A stretch of 64,000 nucleotides of DNA from Spiroplasma endosymbiont of 'Nebria riversi' (GCF_018831625.1 NZ_CP065193.1:806001-870000); one strand, 5' to 3'. Positions 1 through 11,567 are shown, counted from the stretch's first letter. A program made the numbers and translations. The notes: generated by a model not told the origin, from the sequence alone.

Positions 1-1
1 T

Positions 2-256
2 ATTTATCCACCATATACTTACTTTATTTCTAATTTTGATTATAGTTATGCGATTACAGCATTAATTAATGATGCTGTGCAAGCGATATCAACATATATT
101 TTTTCCTTGTTTATTACTTGGTTTTTAATTAGAATTAATAGTGTCAGTTATGGTCATCTTTGAAGTGATAATGATTTTGATTATTTACGAGCGACAGCGT
201 TAGAAAATAGTAATTTAGAACAAAGTAAGGAAATTAAAAATAATGGCAACAAATAA
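2..256 (+). CDS. C-terminal part of an unrecognised membrane protein (5' end outside window)
   Basis: An open frame enters from the left edge and ends in TAA, overlapping the lepA start by 14 bases. The visible 84 residues contain one strongly hydrophobic stretch (roughly residues 30-47, around [16 protein letters not shown]) followed by a hydrophilic, acidic tail ending EIKNNGNK. It uses one TGA as Trp, like its neighbours. The overlap suggests translational coupling with lepA. I do not recognise the family, and the start and full length cannot be seen. Confidence 0.6.
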
Positions 257-2054
257 AAATTTAATTCGTAATTTTAGTATTATTGCTCATATTGATCATG
301 GTAAGTCTACTTTAGCGGATAGGCTTTTAGAATTAACGGGTACGGTTAGTAAAAGAGAATTAAAAGATCAATTATTAGATTCAATGGATTTAGAGCGAGA
401 AAGAGGAATTACTATTAAGTTAAATGCTGTGCAGTTGCAGTATGTTGCTAAGGATCATCAACAATATTGTTTTAATTTAATTGATACGCCGGGACATGTA
501 GATTTTACTTATGAAGTTTCGCGTAGTTTAGCGGCTTGTGAGGGAGCATTATTAGTAGTTGATGCTACACAAGGGGTTCAAGCGCAGACAATAGCCAATG
601 TTTATTTAGCGATTGATAATGATTTAACAATTATTCCTGTTATTAATAAAGTTGATTTGCCTAATGCGGACCCCGAAAGAATTAAACAACAAATTAGAAA
701 ATTGACAGGAACCGCGTATTCGCATATCCCGTTAATTTCTGCCAAGACTGGTTTAAATGTTGATGAAGTGTTAGAAACTATTGTTAGAGATATTCCTGCT
801 CCAATAAAATCCCAAGATGATGTTCCTTTGCGGGCATTGATTTTTGATTCTTATTATGATCAATATCGTGGTGTAATGATTTTTATTCGTGTTTTTCAAG
901 GAACTGTTAAGATTAATGATAAGATTCGTTTTATGGCGACAAGGGGTGAATATGAAGTTATTAGTGTTGGTATTAAGACACCGTTGGAAGTTCAGCAGGA
1001 TGCAATCTATGCTGGTCAGGTTGGTTGAGTAGCGGCGGCTATTAAGAATATTAAAGATGTTCAAGTAGGAGATACAATGACACATGCTGATTTTCCAACA
1101 TTAGTGCCATTATCAGGTTATCGAAAAATTAATTCAATGGTTTATTGTGGATTATATTCCGTTGATAGTTCGCGTTATGAAGATTTAAAAGATGCATTAT
1201 CAAAATTGCAATTATCAGATGCTGCTTTGGTATATGAACCAGAAAATTCACAAGCATTAGGATTTGGTTTTCGTTGTGGGTTTTTAGGTTTATTACATAT
1301 GGATGTTATCCAAGAACGACTTGAGAGAGAATATAATTTAGATTTAATTGCTACGGCGCCAAGTGTTATTTATGAAGTGCATTTAACTGATCAACAAATT
1401 ATTATTGTGGATAATCCGAGTAAATTACCAGAAGTGCAAAAAATTCGTAGTATTAATGAGCCTTTTGTTAAAGTAACGATGATGACTCCTGAAACTTATT
1501 TAGGTGGTTTAATGGAGTTATGTCAGCAAAAACGCGGTATTTATCAAAATCTTGTTTATGTTGATAATACAAGAAGGATTTTGACTTATGAAATGCCGTT
1601 AAATGAGATTATTTTTGATTTTTTTGATCGTTTAAAATCTGTGTCTAAGGGCTATGCTTCATTAGATTACGAATTATTAGGTTATCGACCAAGTAAATTA
1701 GTAAAGATGGATATTTTATTAAATGGTGCGGTTGTTGATGCTTTATCAATGATTGTGCATAAAGATTTTGCGTATGCTCGTGGAAGAAATTTATGTGCTA
1801 AATTAAAAGATATTATTCCGCAACAAAACTTTGAAATTCCTGTACAAGCTTCCATTGGTAATAAAATCATTGCGCGAGAAACTATTAAGGCGTTAAGGAA
1901 AAATGTTACTGCTAAGTGTTATGGTGGTGATATTAATCGCAAGAAAAAGTTATTAGAAAAACAAAAGAAAGGTAAAAAGCGGATGAAGGCTTTTGGAAAT
2001 GTTGAATTACCACAAGAAGCTTTTATGGCAGTTTTATCTATTGATGATAAATAA
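243..2054 (+). CDS. lepA: Elongation factor 4 (LepA), ribosomal back-translocase GTPase
   Basis: LepA is a translational GTPase that binds stalled or mis-translocated ribosomes. The 603-residue frame (usual length about 600) holds G1 AHIDHGKST, the RGITIK switch I region, G3 DTPGHVDF and G4 NKVDLP, then the EF-G-like domains and a basic LepA C-terminus ([16 protein letters not shown]) ending in VLSIDDK. One TGA at 1026-1028 is read as Trp in GQVGW. The ATG at 243 sits just before the conserved [15 protein letters not shown] start and overlaps the upstream frame. argS follows after an 80-base gap. Confidence 0.97.
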
Positions 2055-2134
2055 GCATATTATATTGAAATGTTAATTAATCGGTTATTTTATTATTAGT
2101 AATAAAATTATGAAACGAAAAAGGATAAATATTA

Positions 2135-3802
2135 ATGTCGTTAATTTTAAATCAAATTCAAAAAATAATTAAAGAGGCAGTAAATAATCTTACTCCTTTT
2201 GTTGATGATATTGTTATTGAGAAAACTCGTAATATTGCATATGGTGATTATGCTACTAATATTGCGATATTGTTAGCACCAATTTTAAAGCAAAAACCGG
2301 AAGTCATTGCTAAAAAGATTATTGCTATTATTAAGTTAAATGATTTTTTTACTAAAATAGATTTTGTTTTTCCTGGGTTCATTAATTTAACAGTTAATCA
2401 AAATGGACTTAGTGCTGTTATTACGGAAATTTTAAAATTAAAAACTAAGTTTGGTAGTGGAGAAGCGACTAATATTAAATATAATTTAGAAATTGTTTCC
2501 GCTAATCCAACAGGAATTTTACATATTGGTCATGCTCGTAATGGCGCTATTGGTGATGCGGTTGCAAGAATTTTAAAATTTGCAGGAAATATTGTTGAAA
2601 CAGAATATTATCTTAATGATGCTGGTAATCAGATTAATGTGTTAGCAAATACAATTTGTTCGTATTATTTACAAAAATTAGGGGTTAATGTTGAAATACT
2701 AGAACAATCATATCAGGGTGTTTATCAAGAAATATTAGCAACTAATTTTGTGAATAAATATCAAGATAAATTTATTGCCGTACGAATTGTTAATGGTGTC
2801 ATTAATGATGAACAAGTATTAGCAATATTTAAACAAGAGTCAGTTGCTTTCTTTTTACAATTAATTAAAACGCAATTAAAGGATTTTCGGATTAATATTG
2901 ATTATTGGTCGAGTGAGTTAGAAATGTATACAACAAAAGAAATTGATAAGTTAGTAAAGGAATTGCGAGCAACTAATAAATTTTTTGAAAAAGATGGTGC
3001 TTTGTGGTTGAAAACGACAGATTATGGTGATGATAAGGACCGAGTTCTTGTTAAACAAGATAAATCGTGTGCTTATATTTTACCGGATTTAGCTTGTCAT
3101 AATTTACGAATTAAACGAGCAAAAGCTAATTATTTAGTTAATTTTTGAGGCGCAGATCATCATAGTTATTTAACACGAATGCAAGTGGGTTTACAAATTT
3201 TAGGTTATGATGCTAATATTTTAAAAATTGTTATTATTCAAATGGTGCGATTAATTAAAGATGGTCAAGAATATAAAATGTCAAAAAGAAAAGGGACGGC
3301 CGTATGGTTAATTGATTTAGTTATGGAATTAGGTATTGATGTTGTTCGTTATATGTTATGTTCAAAAGCATCTTCTAGTCATATGGATTTAGATTTGAGT
3401 CTTTTAACATCTCAAAGTAATAATAATCCGGTTTATTACTTTCAATATGCTACAGCGCGTTGTGCGAGTATTTTACGAAATGTGCCTCATAATATTGATT
3501 TAACAAAGACAATTGCTAGTTATAATTTATTAACACATCCCAAGGAGCGAGAGTTAATTAAAGTATTAGATTATTTTAGTAAAGTAGTAAAAAGTGCTGC
3601 TAAATTTTGTCAACCGAATATTATTTGTGATTATATTCAGGAATTAACACGGGGATTTCATTCATATTATTCAGAATGTAAAATTTTGGATGAAACTAAT
3701 ATTACTTTATCAGAACAAAGATTGCATTTAATTATTAGCACACAGTATGTCTTTAAAAATGCTTTAAACTTAATTGCTGTTGATTTTAAGGATCAAATGT
3801 AA
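2135..3802 (+). CDS. argS: Arginyl-tRNA synthetase
   Basis: Class I synthetase that charges tRNA-Arg. The 555-residue protein shows the N-terminal Add-1 domain, the HIGH motif in GILHIGHARNGAIGD, a KMSK-type loop as YKMSKRKGTAVWL, and the DALR anticodon-binding region at the C-terminus. One TGA (3146-3148) encodes Trp in VNFWGADHHSY, a conserved ArgRS segment, so the two halves are one gene. An AAAAGGA stretch lies upstream of the ATG. A convergent hypothetical gene begins only a few bases after the stop. Confidence 0.97.
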
Positions 3803-3807
3803 TTTGC

Positions 3808-4341
3808 TTATTCAGTTAGTGCTGTTTCTAAGAAATTAATTACTATTGTCATATTTAACTTATAAGGTTTCATTTTCCCACGATTATTTTTTCGCATAAA
3901 TTTTTTTTCGTATCATTGTTTTATTTCGTTATAAGTTGTTAAATTTCATTTAGTGAGAGAAATGTCTTGTTTAGTCAGAAATTTATTAATAACAGCAAAT
4001 CATGAAAGGTTTTCTTCATAACAATTAAATTGTTTTAAATCTCATTGTAAACAACATTCAATAATGAGAAAAATATTGGTGTCTATTATTAAACTTGGGG
4101 GATTGTTTTTAGCATAATATTGGACCAATGTTCCCACATATAAATTTCTTTTGTTCATTTCAGTTATTCAAGTATAAATTACAAGATTAAAATAAGGTCG
4201 TTTTAATTTTAAAAAAGGATTCATTGCGATATTGTTTTTATTTTTATTAAGACAATAATCATACATTGAAATTTCTTTTCTTAAAGCTGATAGACTCATA
4301 TTGTTAGCATAGCAAATAAGTTCATAGGGAATAATACGCAT
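3808..4341 (-). CDS. Hypothetical protein, 177 aa
   Basis: Intact frame that is only visible when TGA is read as Trp (several such codons). An AAAGGAGA Shine-Dalgarno lies 3-10 bases upstream of ATG, and codon use matches the neighbours. The sequence (MRIIPYELICYANNMS at the start, a basic KKFMRKNNRGKMKPYK segment near the end) has no signal peptide, membrane segment or motif that I recognise. It is convergent with argS, and its upstream region is filled with IS debris. Its integrity next to so much decay suggests it is expressed. Family unknown. Confidence 0.75.
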
Positions 4342-4496
4342 AGTTTCTCCTTTAAAATTAATAATAAATAAATTATACTCTTTAATTTATAAATTATAAT
4401 TTATAAATTTTTGTAAATCACACACAGTTATTAGACTATGCTTCTCTTAATTGATTTCATAATACCATATTTTGTATTATTAAAATTAAAAAGTTT

Positions 4497-4838
4497 TTTT
4501 AATTTTGTCGAAAAATCTTGATAAAATAAAAAAAATCATCAACTTGATAATTTTAAAAGGCTTTTATGTAAAATTACTATTTTTACTTTAATTTTTTATA
4601 CATTAAAATATAATACCGCTGTTTGTTGGTTTGGAGTTAAACCCTTATGTTGGTATTTTCATTTTCAGAGATTTAAATAATTTTGAATATTAGTAAAACC
4701 TAAACCATGATAATGAATTAAGGCTTCTTTAAGACTAGATTGTAATTTACTGATTTTATTTAAGTTACGATAACTAGCTTCAGGATTAATTGTTGTTTTA
4801 GTTACACATAAAGTAGAATTTGTTTGTTTTTCTACTAA
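4497..4838 (-). mobile_element. IS1595-like remnant (C-terminal end only)
   Basis: Starts with the terminal repeat TTTTAATTTTGTCG and matches the last third of the IS1595-like transposase seen intact at 53.3 kb, in reverse orientation. The rest is missing: it stops where a 66-bp repeat begins. It carries changes relative to other copies (for example GAAAAATCTTG in the terminal repeat). The transposase part cannot be functional. Confidence 0.85.
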
Positions 4839-4901
4839 ATAATATAATTAGCTGATTGTTTTACTTCTTCAAAGCAATACCTAAGAAAACTAAACGCGAC
4901 C
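4836..4901 (-). repeat. 66-bp small repeat with GGTCGCG end
   Basis: In reverse complement it begins GGTCGCGTTTAGTTTTCTTA and matches 42408-42473 along its whole length with only a few differences. It contains an inner inverted repeat (ATTGTTTT ... AAAACAAT around GAAGAAGT). It truncates the neighbouring IS1595-like remnant and ends 79 bases before ptsI, so the ptsI promoter lies just beyond it, where an AT-rich TATATAAT stretch is visible near 4940. The end sequence is the same as that of the 283-294-bp MITE-like elements and the 60.75-kb hairpin. Confidence 0.75.
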
Positions 4902-4980
4902 AAATTGCAATTGTTATTGGAAAAACTGAACTTTTTTATATATAATTACTATTAAACATATATAGAAACGAGGACATATT

Positions 4981-6705
4981 ATGGAGTTGAAAGCTATTGG
5001 TGCTTCAAACGGAATTGCCATTGCTAAAGTATATAAGTTAATTGAACAACGAATTGAAGTTGAGAAAGAACAAGTTACTAATATTGAAGAGCAATTACGA
5101 AATTTAGAACAAGCATTGGATGTATCACTTACTGAAATTCGGAAATTGTATACTGAAACTCTTAAAAAGCTTGGTGAAGATAAAGCTAAAATTTTTATGG
5201 CTCATGAGCAAATTATTAGTGATCCCACTATTATTGATGAAATAAAACAGATGATTACTAGTGAACAAGTTACTAGTTCGTATGCGAGTTTTGTTATTGC
5301 TAATAAATATATTGCAATGTTTAAAGCGATGGATGATGCTTATATGCGCGAAAGAGCAAGCGATATTGAAGATGTTACTAATCGTTTAATTAAGCATTTA
5401 TTGGGAATAAAAATTCAAGATTTAGCAATTATTGATGAAGAAGTAATTATTGTTAGTTCTGATTTAACACCATCGCAAACAGTACAATTAAATCCGGAAT
5501 TTGTGAAAGGATTTCTTTGTGATATTGGCGGTAGAACTTCGCATGCGGCGATTATGGCGCGTAGTTTAGAAATTCCGGCGATTGTAGGATTAAAAGATAT
5601 TACTAGTAAAGTAGAAAATGACGAACTAATTATTATGGATGGAAAAAGTGGTGTTGTCATAACCAACCCTACTAGTGCTCAACAAGGTGAATGAAAAGAA
5701 TTGCAAACGCAATGAAAAATTAAGCAACAACAATTGCAAAAATATAAGGATGAACCAACGATAACTTTAGATGGGCATAAAGTTACTTTAGAAGGAAATA
5801 TTGGTTCTTTTCATGATGTTGATAGTGTTATTGATAATGGCGGCAATGGAGTGGGATTATTTCGTTCGGAATTTTTATATATGAATAGTAATCAATGACC
5901 AACAGAGGAAGAACAATTCCAAGCATATAAAGCTGTCTTAGAGAAAATACCTAATGATATGGTTGTTATTCGGACACTTGATATTGGTGGTGATAAGCAT
6001 TTATCGTATTATCATTTTGAATCGGAAATGAATCCTTTTTTAGGTTATCGCGCAATTCGTTTGTGTTTAGATCAGATTGATGTTTTTAAAACGCAATTGC
6101 GAGCATTACTAAGAGCATCGGTTTATGGTAAATTAGCAATTATGTTTCCTATGATCGCTACTGTGAATGAGTTTAAAGAAGCTAAAGCCATAACTTTACA
6201 ATGTAAAGAAGAATTAAAGCAAGAAAATATTGCTGTTAGTGATGATATTCAAATTGGAATGATGGTTGAAATTCCTGTTGCTGCTGTAATGAGTGATATT
6301 TTTTCTCAATATGCTGATTTTGTTTCGATTGGAACTAATGATTTAATTCAATATGGAATTGCTGTTGATCGAATGTCACCGAAGATATCATATTTGTATC
6401 AACCTTATCATCCAGGAATATTAAGACTAATTAAAATGACAATTGATGGTGCTCATTTAAATAAGAAATGAGTTGGAATGTGTGGCGAAATGGCAGGAGA
6501 AATTTTGGCATTACCATTATTATTAGGAATGGGATTAGATTACTTTTCAATGTCATCAACATCAATATTAGAAGCAAGAAAAATTATTAATAGTTTAACT
6601 AAAAAAGATACAGTTGTTCTTGTGAATGAGGCTTTAAAATCTCATAATGAAAATGAAGTAATTACTCTTGTTACTAAATTTTTACAAGAAAAGAAATTAA
6701 TTTAA
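4981..6705 (+). CDS. ptsI: PTS enzyme I (phosphoenolpyruvate-protein phosphotransferase)
   Basis: Enzyme I takes phosphate from PEP onto its own histidine and passes it to HPr, energising all PTS sugar uptake. The 574-residue length is typical. Visible features: the active-site histidine in [21 protein letters not shown], the PEP-binding LFRSEFLYM and [20 protein letters not shown], and the C-terminal active-site Cys in VGMCGEMAG. Four TGA codons are read as Trp, joining three apparent fragments. An ACGAGG ribosome site precedes ATG. ptsH is not adjacent. The stop overlaps the next ATG by one base (TAATG). Confidence 0.97.
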
Positions 6706-6959
6706 TGTTTTTAAATATGATATTGGCAACGACAACAATAAATAAGAATATGGGTATTGCTTTAACTGTTAGTTGTCTTATTTTGACAATTTTATGTTTT
6801 GTTATTCATTGACTGTTAGTAACAAAATATTTTTCAAAAGTTTTTTATAAGGATACATTGTGATTTTTTATTAAGAAAAATATTTTCTTTTTATGTGGAT
6901 GTATGTTTACTCTTGGGTTTGTTGCTTCCTTAATTTCTGTATTGAGAATATTTAGTTAA
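6705..6959 (+). CDS. Small two-TM membrane protein, 84 aa
   Basis: Starts at the ATG overlapping the ptsI stop (TAATG) and uses two TGA-Trp codons. Two clear hydrophobic helices, around residues 18-38 and 62-80, flank a short basic, aromatic loop (TKYFSKVFYKDTLWFFIKKN). The coupled start suggests co-expression with ptsI, but no family is recognised. It could be a small SecG-like or accessory membrane protein; no motif settles that. Confidence 0.65.
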
Positions 6960-6986
6960 AAGATATATGATAAGAAAGGATACATT

Positions 6987-9434
6987 ATGATTTATTCACA
7001 TCGTGCTTTAGAAAAAAAGTGACAAGAGTATTGAAAAAATCAGCAAATATTTAAGACGCCTAGTAATATGACAACTAAAAAAACTTATATTCTTGATATG
7101 TTTCCATATCCATCTGGTGCCGGATTACATGTTGGTCATTTAAAAGGTTATATTGCTACTGATGTAATGGCACGATTTCGCAAGATGCAAGGTTATGCTG
7201 TTTTGCACCCTATTGGTTGGGATGCGTTTGGTTTACCAGCTGAACAGTATGCTTTAAAAACAAAAAATAATCCTGTAAGTTTTACTTTGGAAAATATTAA
7301 TAATTTTCGTCATCAATTGAAACTCTTAGGTTTTTCTTATGATTATAATAAAGAAATAAATACTACTGACCCTAATTATTATCAATGAACACAATGAATA
7401 TTTTCACAAATTTATAAAAAAGGTTTAGTTCAATTAAAATGAAGTGATGTTAATTGATGTGAAAAATTAGGAACAGTTTTAGCTAATGAAGAGGTTTTAG
7501 TTATTGAAGGAAAAATGGTTTCTGAAAGAGGTCATTATTCGGTTATTAAAAAACCAATGCAACAATGAGTTTTAAAAATAACTAATTATGCTTCAAGACT
7601 ATTAAAAGGATTAGATGATTTAGATTGACCTAATTCCGTTAAAGAATTACAAAGAAATTGAATTGGTGAACGATTAGGGGCATTAGTGGATTTTAAAATT
7701 CAAAATTCATTAGAAAAAATTTCAGTTTTTACTACAAGGTTGGATACGATTTTTGGTGTTAGTGCTATTATTTTAGCACCAGAGCACCCATTAGTAGTTT
7801 TGCTTACTATTAAGAATAATGAGCAACAAATGAATGAGTATTTATCAGAAGTTAAAATGAAAACTGATTTAGAACGCCAAGAGTTAAATAATGATAAACA
7901 AGGGGTATTTACGGGTAGTTATGCGTTGCATCCGTTAACAAATGAATTACTTCCGATTTGAGTTGCTGATTATGTGTTATATCATTATGGAACAGGAGCA
8001 ATAATGTGTGTTCCCGCACATAGTGCTGAAAATTATCATTTAGCATTAAAATATAATTTACCAATAAAGATTGTTATTGAAAATAATAATATGAAAATGC
8101 CAATAACTGGTGATGGTATTCATATTAATTCTCAGTTTTTGAATGGACTAAATAATGAACAAGCCATTAGTAAAATTATTAATGTTTTGGAAGCAAAAGC
8201 AATCGCTAAAAAACATACAACTTATAAATTACGCGATTGATTGTTTTCGCGCCAAAGATATTGAGGTGAACCGTTTCCAATTATTTTTTGAGATGATGGT
8301 ACCACTAGTTTAGTTGATGAGTTAGATTTACCGGTAATGTTGCCATTAACAGATAATATTGTTTCAACAGTTAATGGTCAGTCGCCATTGGAAAATATGG
8401 TTGATTTTGTTAATGTTACTAGAAATGATGGTGTTAAAGGGAAAAGAGATACAAATACAATGCCACAATGAGCAGGTAGTTGTTGATATTATTTAGCATA
8501 TATTTTGAAACAAGATGACGGTAGTTTTATTCCCTTAAATAGTAAAACCGCATTTAAATTATTGGAACAATGATTACCAGTTGATTTGTATGTTGGTGGT
8601 CAAGAACATGCGGTGTTGCATTTACTATATGCTCGATTTTGACATCAAGTACTGTATGATTTAAAAGTTGTTCCGACACCTGAACCTTTTATGAAACTTG
8701 TTAATCAAGGAATGATTTTAGGTGTTGATGGTGAAAAGATGTCAAAATCAAAAGATAATGGTGTTAATCCTGATGATATCATTATGACGCATGGCGCTGA
8801 TGCTTTACGCGTTTATGAGATGTTTATGGGACCATTAACAGCATCAATGCCATGAAATATTCAAGGTATTGATGGTACAAGGAGATGATTAGATCGGATT
8901 TACCGTTTAGTAACTGAACATCTTGCTTGAATTATTAAAAATAATGATGGTCAAATGGATAAAATTTATCATCAAACAGTGTTTAAAGTAACTACTGATT
9001 TGGAAAATTTAGCTTTTAATACGGCATTATCATCATTAATGGTTTTTGTTAATGCTTGTTATAAAACAAAGCAAATTTATTTACCTTATTTTTTAGGATT
9101 TATCAAAATGTTAAGTTTATTTGCTGTGCATTTGGCAGAAGAATTATGATTAATATTAGCCCAAGAAAGTAGTGCTGCTGTTCAAAAATGACCTGAATAT
9201 GATGCTAAGTATTTAGTGAAAGATGAAGTTGTTGTTATTATTCAGGTTAATGGTAAATTACGAGGAAAATTAAATGTTGTGCCGAATTTATCACAAGAAG
9301 AAATTTTAAAAATTATTCAAAATGATGACTATTTACAAAAAATTTTATATCAATATGAAATTAAACAAACAATATTTGTAATGAATAAAATTATTAACTT
9401 TGTTACTAAAGTAGCGAATAAACACGATGATTAA
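6987..9434 (+). CDS. leuS: Leucyl-tRNA synthetase
   Basis: Class I synthetase of 815 residues (family about 805). It shows the HIGH motif in [10 protein letters not shown], the CP1 editing domain with [10 protein letters not shown] and [13 protein letters not shown], the KMSKS loop [13 protein letters not shown], and the C-terminal [10 protein letters not shown]-type segment. About 20 TGA codons must be read as Trp, so it looks shattered under the standard code. The start ATG at 6987 follows AAGAAAGGA and opens with [16 protein letters not shown], the usual LeuRS N-terminus. The downstream frame overlaps by eight bases. Confidence 0.97.
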
Positions 9435-10071
9435 GCGAGCGATTATTTTTGCGGCCGGAGTTGGCAGAAGATTAAAATTAAATCATCAACATAAATCATT
9501 ATTAAATATTAATGGTGAAATTTTAATTTAAAAAATAATAACTAATTTATTAGTGGCTAAAGTTAATGAAATTATTGTTATTACTGGTTATCGTCATCAA
9601 GATTTTTTATATTTAGTTGATAAGTATGTGCAAGTTAAGCTTGTTCATAATGCGCATTATGAAAATGGTTCTAGCGCCTATGCTGGTTATTTAGTTAAAG
9701 ATTACTTACAAGATAATACAATTATTATTAGTGGTGACATGGTAATGGGGCGAAATTTTTTTATGAATTTAACAGCAAAACCAATTATGTGTGCCGTTAA
9801 ACGAGTAACTAAAAAGATTGATTGAGTGTATAATATATGTAATGACAATAATATTATTGGTTATGAAAAAAGTAATAATATGCACAAGCTATTATTAGGT
9901 GAATGGTCATTGTTAGATGAACGATGAGCAAAGGCGATTAGAGAACAATTGCAAATTAAGTTTGCTGAAAATGAGATTTCTCAATATCAAATGGTCGATA
10001 TTCTTATTGCTAGTGCTTTAAAAAATAAAATTGTTATTGCTCCTTATATATTAATGTGAAGGAGCGCATAA
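9427..10071 (+). pseudogene. LicC-like nucleotidyltransferase, broken by a TAA
   Basis: The frame begins inside the leuS end with [16 protein letters not shown], the nucleotide-binding signature of sugar and choline-phosphate nucleotidyltransferases, followed by a shortened KSLLNINGEILI. A TAA at 9529-9531 (codon 35) stops it; reading continues in frame for another 179 codons with family-like features (VITGYRHQDF, SGDMVMG). An internal ATG at 9553 lacks the nucleotide-binding loop. Similarity to choline-phosphate cytidylyltransferases is inferred from the pattern. Probably a recent pseudogene. Confidence 0.75.
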
Positions 10072-10106
10072 AATATTCGGTTGGTATAAAATTTACAAAA
10101 ACTAAG

Positions 10107-10137
10107 AAAAAGACAGAAATAAAATTCTGTCTTTTTT
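10107..10137 (+). terminator. Rho-independent terminator after the leuS operon
   Basis: Stem AAAAAGACAGAAT / ATTCTGTCTTTTT with a short loop and a T run. Confidence 0.85.
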
Positions 10138-10418
10138 AATTAGGTTAAAATTGTCGTTAACCTTGCTTAGTTTAAAAAATAACAGCAAAAACAACTAAAT
10201 AAAACTCCCCCACTTGGAATGTCGTTAAACCAAGCAAGCGAGGATAAACAAGATAGGGTTTGCCGTACCGATACAACACCAATGGAGGCAATTCTTTTAT
10301 ACTATCTAAAAGAATTATGGTGGTTTTGGGATAAATATTTAACCTGCAATGGTTAAAGGGTAAGTGTTCCACAATAAAAAAATTTAGAAATCTTACTATT
10401 TATAAGGAGGTTTTGTGA
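10138..10418 (+). other. Non-coding stretch at the head of the accessory island
   Basis: No convincing gene. It is less AT-rich than its surroundings and contains CTTGCTTAG and CCAAGCAAGCG, which partly mirror each other, and several GG-rich tracts (TATGGTGGTTTTGGG). It leads into a strong TAAGGAGG ribosome site at 10403-10410. It could be the leader or replication region of a phage or plasmid relic, but nothing proves that. Confidence 0.35.
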
Positions 10419-10720
10419 GTGTCTTTAAAAGAACTCTTTCAAAAAGAATTAAAAATTAAAGTAAAAAATAAATCAACACTGATTAACAAATGTAAGTGTT
10501 ATATCAATGATTATTTTACAAAATTAACCAAAAACAGAAAAGGTGGTTGATATTGTAAAAAATATGCTCGGCATTGTTTAGCAAGTTAGAATTTATTAAT
10601 AAACAAACAATAAATGATAAACTTTGATTTTTAACTTTGCAATGCCAAAATAATCATCAAATTATTAAAAAATTAATTTTTGAAAAAAATAAATGGAAAA
10701 TTATTAATATCAAAAATTAG
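10419..10720 (+). pseudogene. Unrecognised small basic protein, frameshifted
   Basis: A GTG start eight bases after a perfect AAGGAGG opens VSLKELFQKELKIKVKNK, rich in Lys with CKC and YC residues. After 55 codons the frame hits TAG; a +1 shift restores a matching Lys- and Asn-rich frame (EFINKQTINDKLWFLTLQCQ...) that runs to 10720 with a TGA-Trp. Together this would be a protein of about 100 residues. The strong ribosome site and later decay suggest a once-active mobile-element gene; family unknown. Confidence 0.45.
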
Positions 10721-10752
10721 TAAAAATGTATATATAGATGTAAGAAGTTTAA

Positions 10753-10884
10753 CAAAGTGGTCAAGCTGGAACACTAAAAAATAAACGAAGTGGAAGGAAA
10801 TCTGATAAAGCTAATCAACTAATTAAATTAGCACTACATGGGGCAGAAGAGTGGTCGCAAGTGATTAACCAAACCAATGCCTAA
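10753..10884 (+). pseudogene. Short open remnant without a start
   Basis: A 43-codon stretch between stops reads QSGQAGTLKNKRSGRKSD and then KANQLIKLALHGAEEWSQV, a composition more protein-like than random in this AT-rich DNA (several G-starting codons, two Trp by TGG). No start codon or ribosome site is visible. Likely a relic of the same element as the neighbouring frames. Confidence 0.3.
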
Positions 10885-10976
10885 GGGAAACTATGCCCAA
10901 AAGAGAAAAAACAATAAAGATATCTAACAAATAACTAATGATAAACAAAAAAATAAATGAAGAAAGGAAAATATAT

Positions 10977-11129
10977 ATGCTTGAAAATAATATCAAAAAT
11001 ACGATTAGCGATTTAATTAACGAAATTAAAACAACAACAGAAAACAATTTAAGTAATTTAGAACAAATTATGGAGGCTTTAATTGATAAAGTTAACAATA
11101 TTGAAAATATTTTAAATCAAATAAGATAA
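10977..11129 (+). CDS. Small predicted coiled-coil protein, 50 aa
   Basis: ATG preceded by AAGAAAGGA at good spacing. The protein (MLENNIKNTISDLINEIKTT...) shows hydrophobic residues at heptad spacing over nearly its whole length (NLSNLEQIMEALIDKVNNIE), as in a short coiled coil, and ends NILNQIR. A terminator follows within 12 bases, making this a complete small transcription unit inside a decayed island. Function unknown; possibly phage-derived. Confidence 0.55.
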   Translation: MLENNIKNTISDLINEIKTTTENNLSNLEQIMEALIDKVNNIENILNQIR

Positions 11130-11140
11130 AAATTAAATTA

Positions 11141-11173
11141 AACCAACTATTTATTAAAATTAGTTGGTTTTTT
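11141..11173 (+). terminator. Terminator after the 50-aa coiled-coil gene
   Basis: AACCAACTA / TAGTTGGTT stem followed by a T run. Confidence 0.75.
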
Positions 11174-11291
11174 ATTTTCCAAAAATAAAACAGAAAGGAA
11201 ATAAAATATATGGATAGGTTATAATAAGTTGGAACATATTTATGTGGACTTTCAAATAAAATAAAATTATTAAGAAAGTAGGAAGATAAAA

Positions 11292-11567
11292 ATGGGGAAA
11301 AACTCATATTCAAATGAATTTAAAAAACAAATTGTCATGATTTATCAAAACGGAAAAAGCATTGTTGAAATTATTAAAGAATACGGAATTTCAAAATCAG
11401 CCGTATATCAGTGAATTGAAAATTTTAATAATTTTGGGTCATTTAAAGTGCAAGATAATCGCACTGTCGAAGAAAATGAATTAATTTACTTGCGAAAAGA
11501 AAACCAACAATTACGAATGGAAAATGACATTTTAAAGCAAGCAGCACTGATAATTGGCAAAAAATAG
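11292..11567 (+). CDS. IS3-family OrfA (helix-turn-helix DNA-binding subunit)
   Basis: 91 residues: [20 protein letters not shown], then the HTH segment [17 protein letters not shown] (Trp from TGA) and a leucine-zipper-like tail ([19 protein letters not shown]). OrfA of IS3 elements binds the ends and, fused to OrfB by frameshifting, forms the transposase. The stop TAG directly follows the slippery run AAAAAAT at 11559-11565. Confidence 0.92.

Noticed and set aside
771-1085. Minus-strand reading frame inside lepA
   Set aside because: Antisense shadow of a conserved gene; no ribosome site or protein features.
10172-10372. 66-codon minus-strand frame in the accessory island
   Set aside because: No ribosome site and no protein-like pattern; the region is better described as non-coding.
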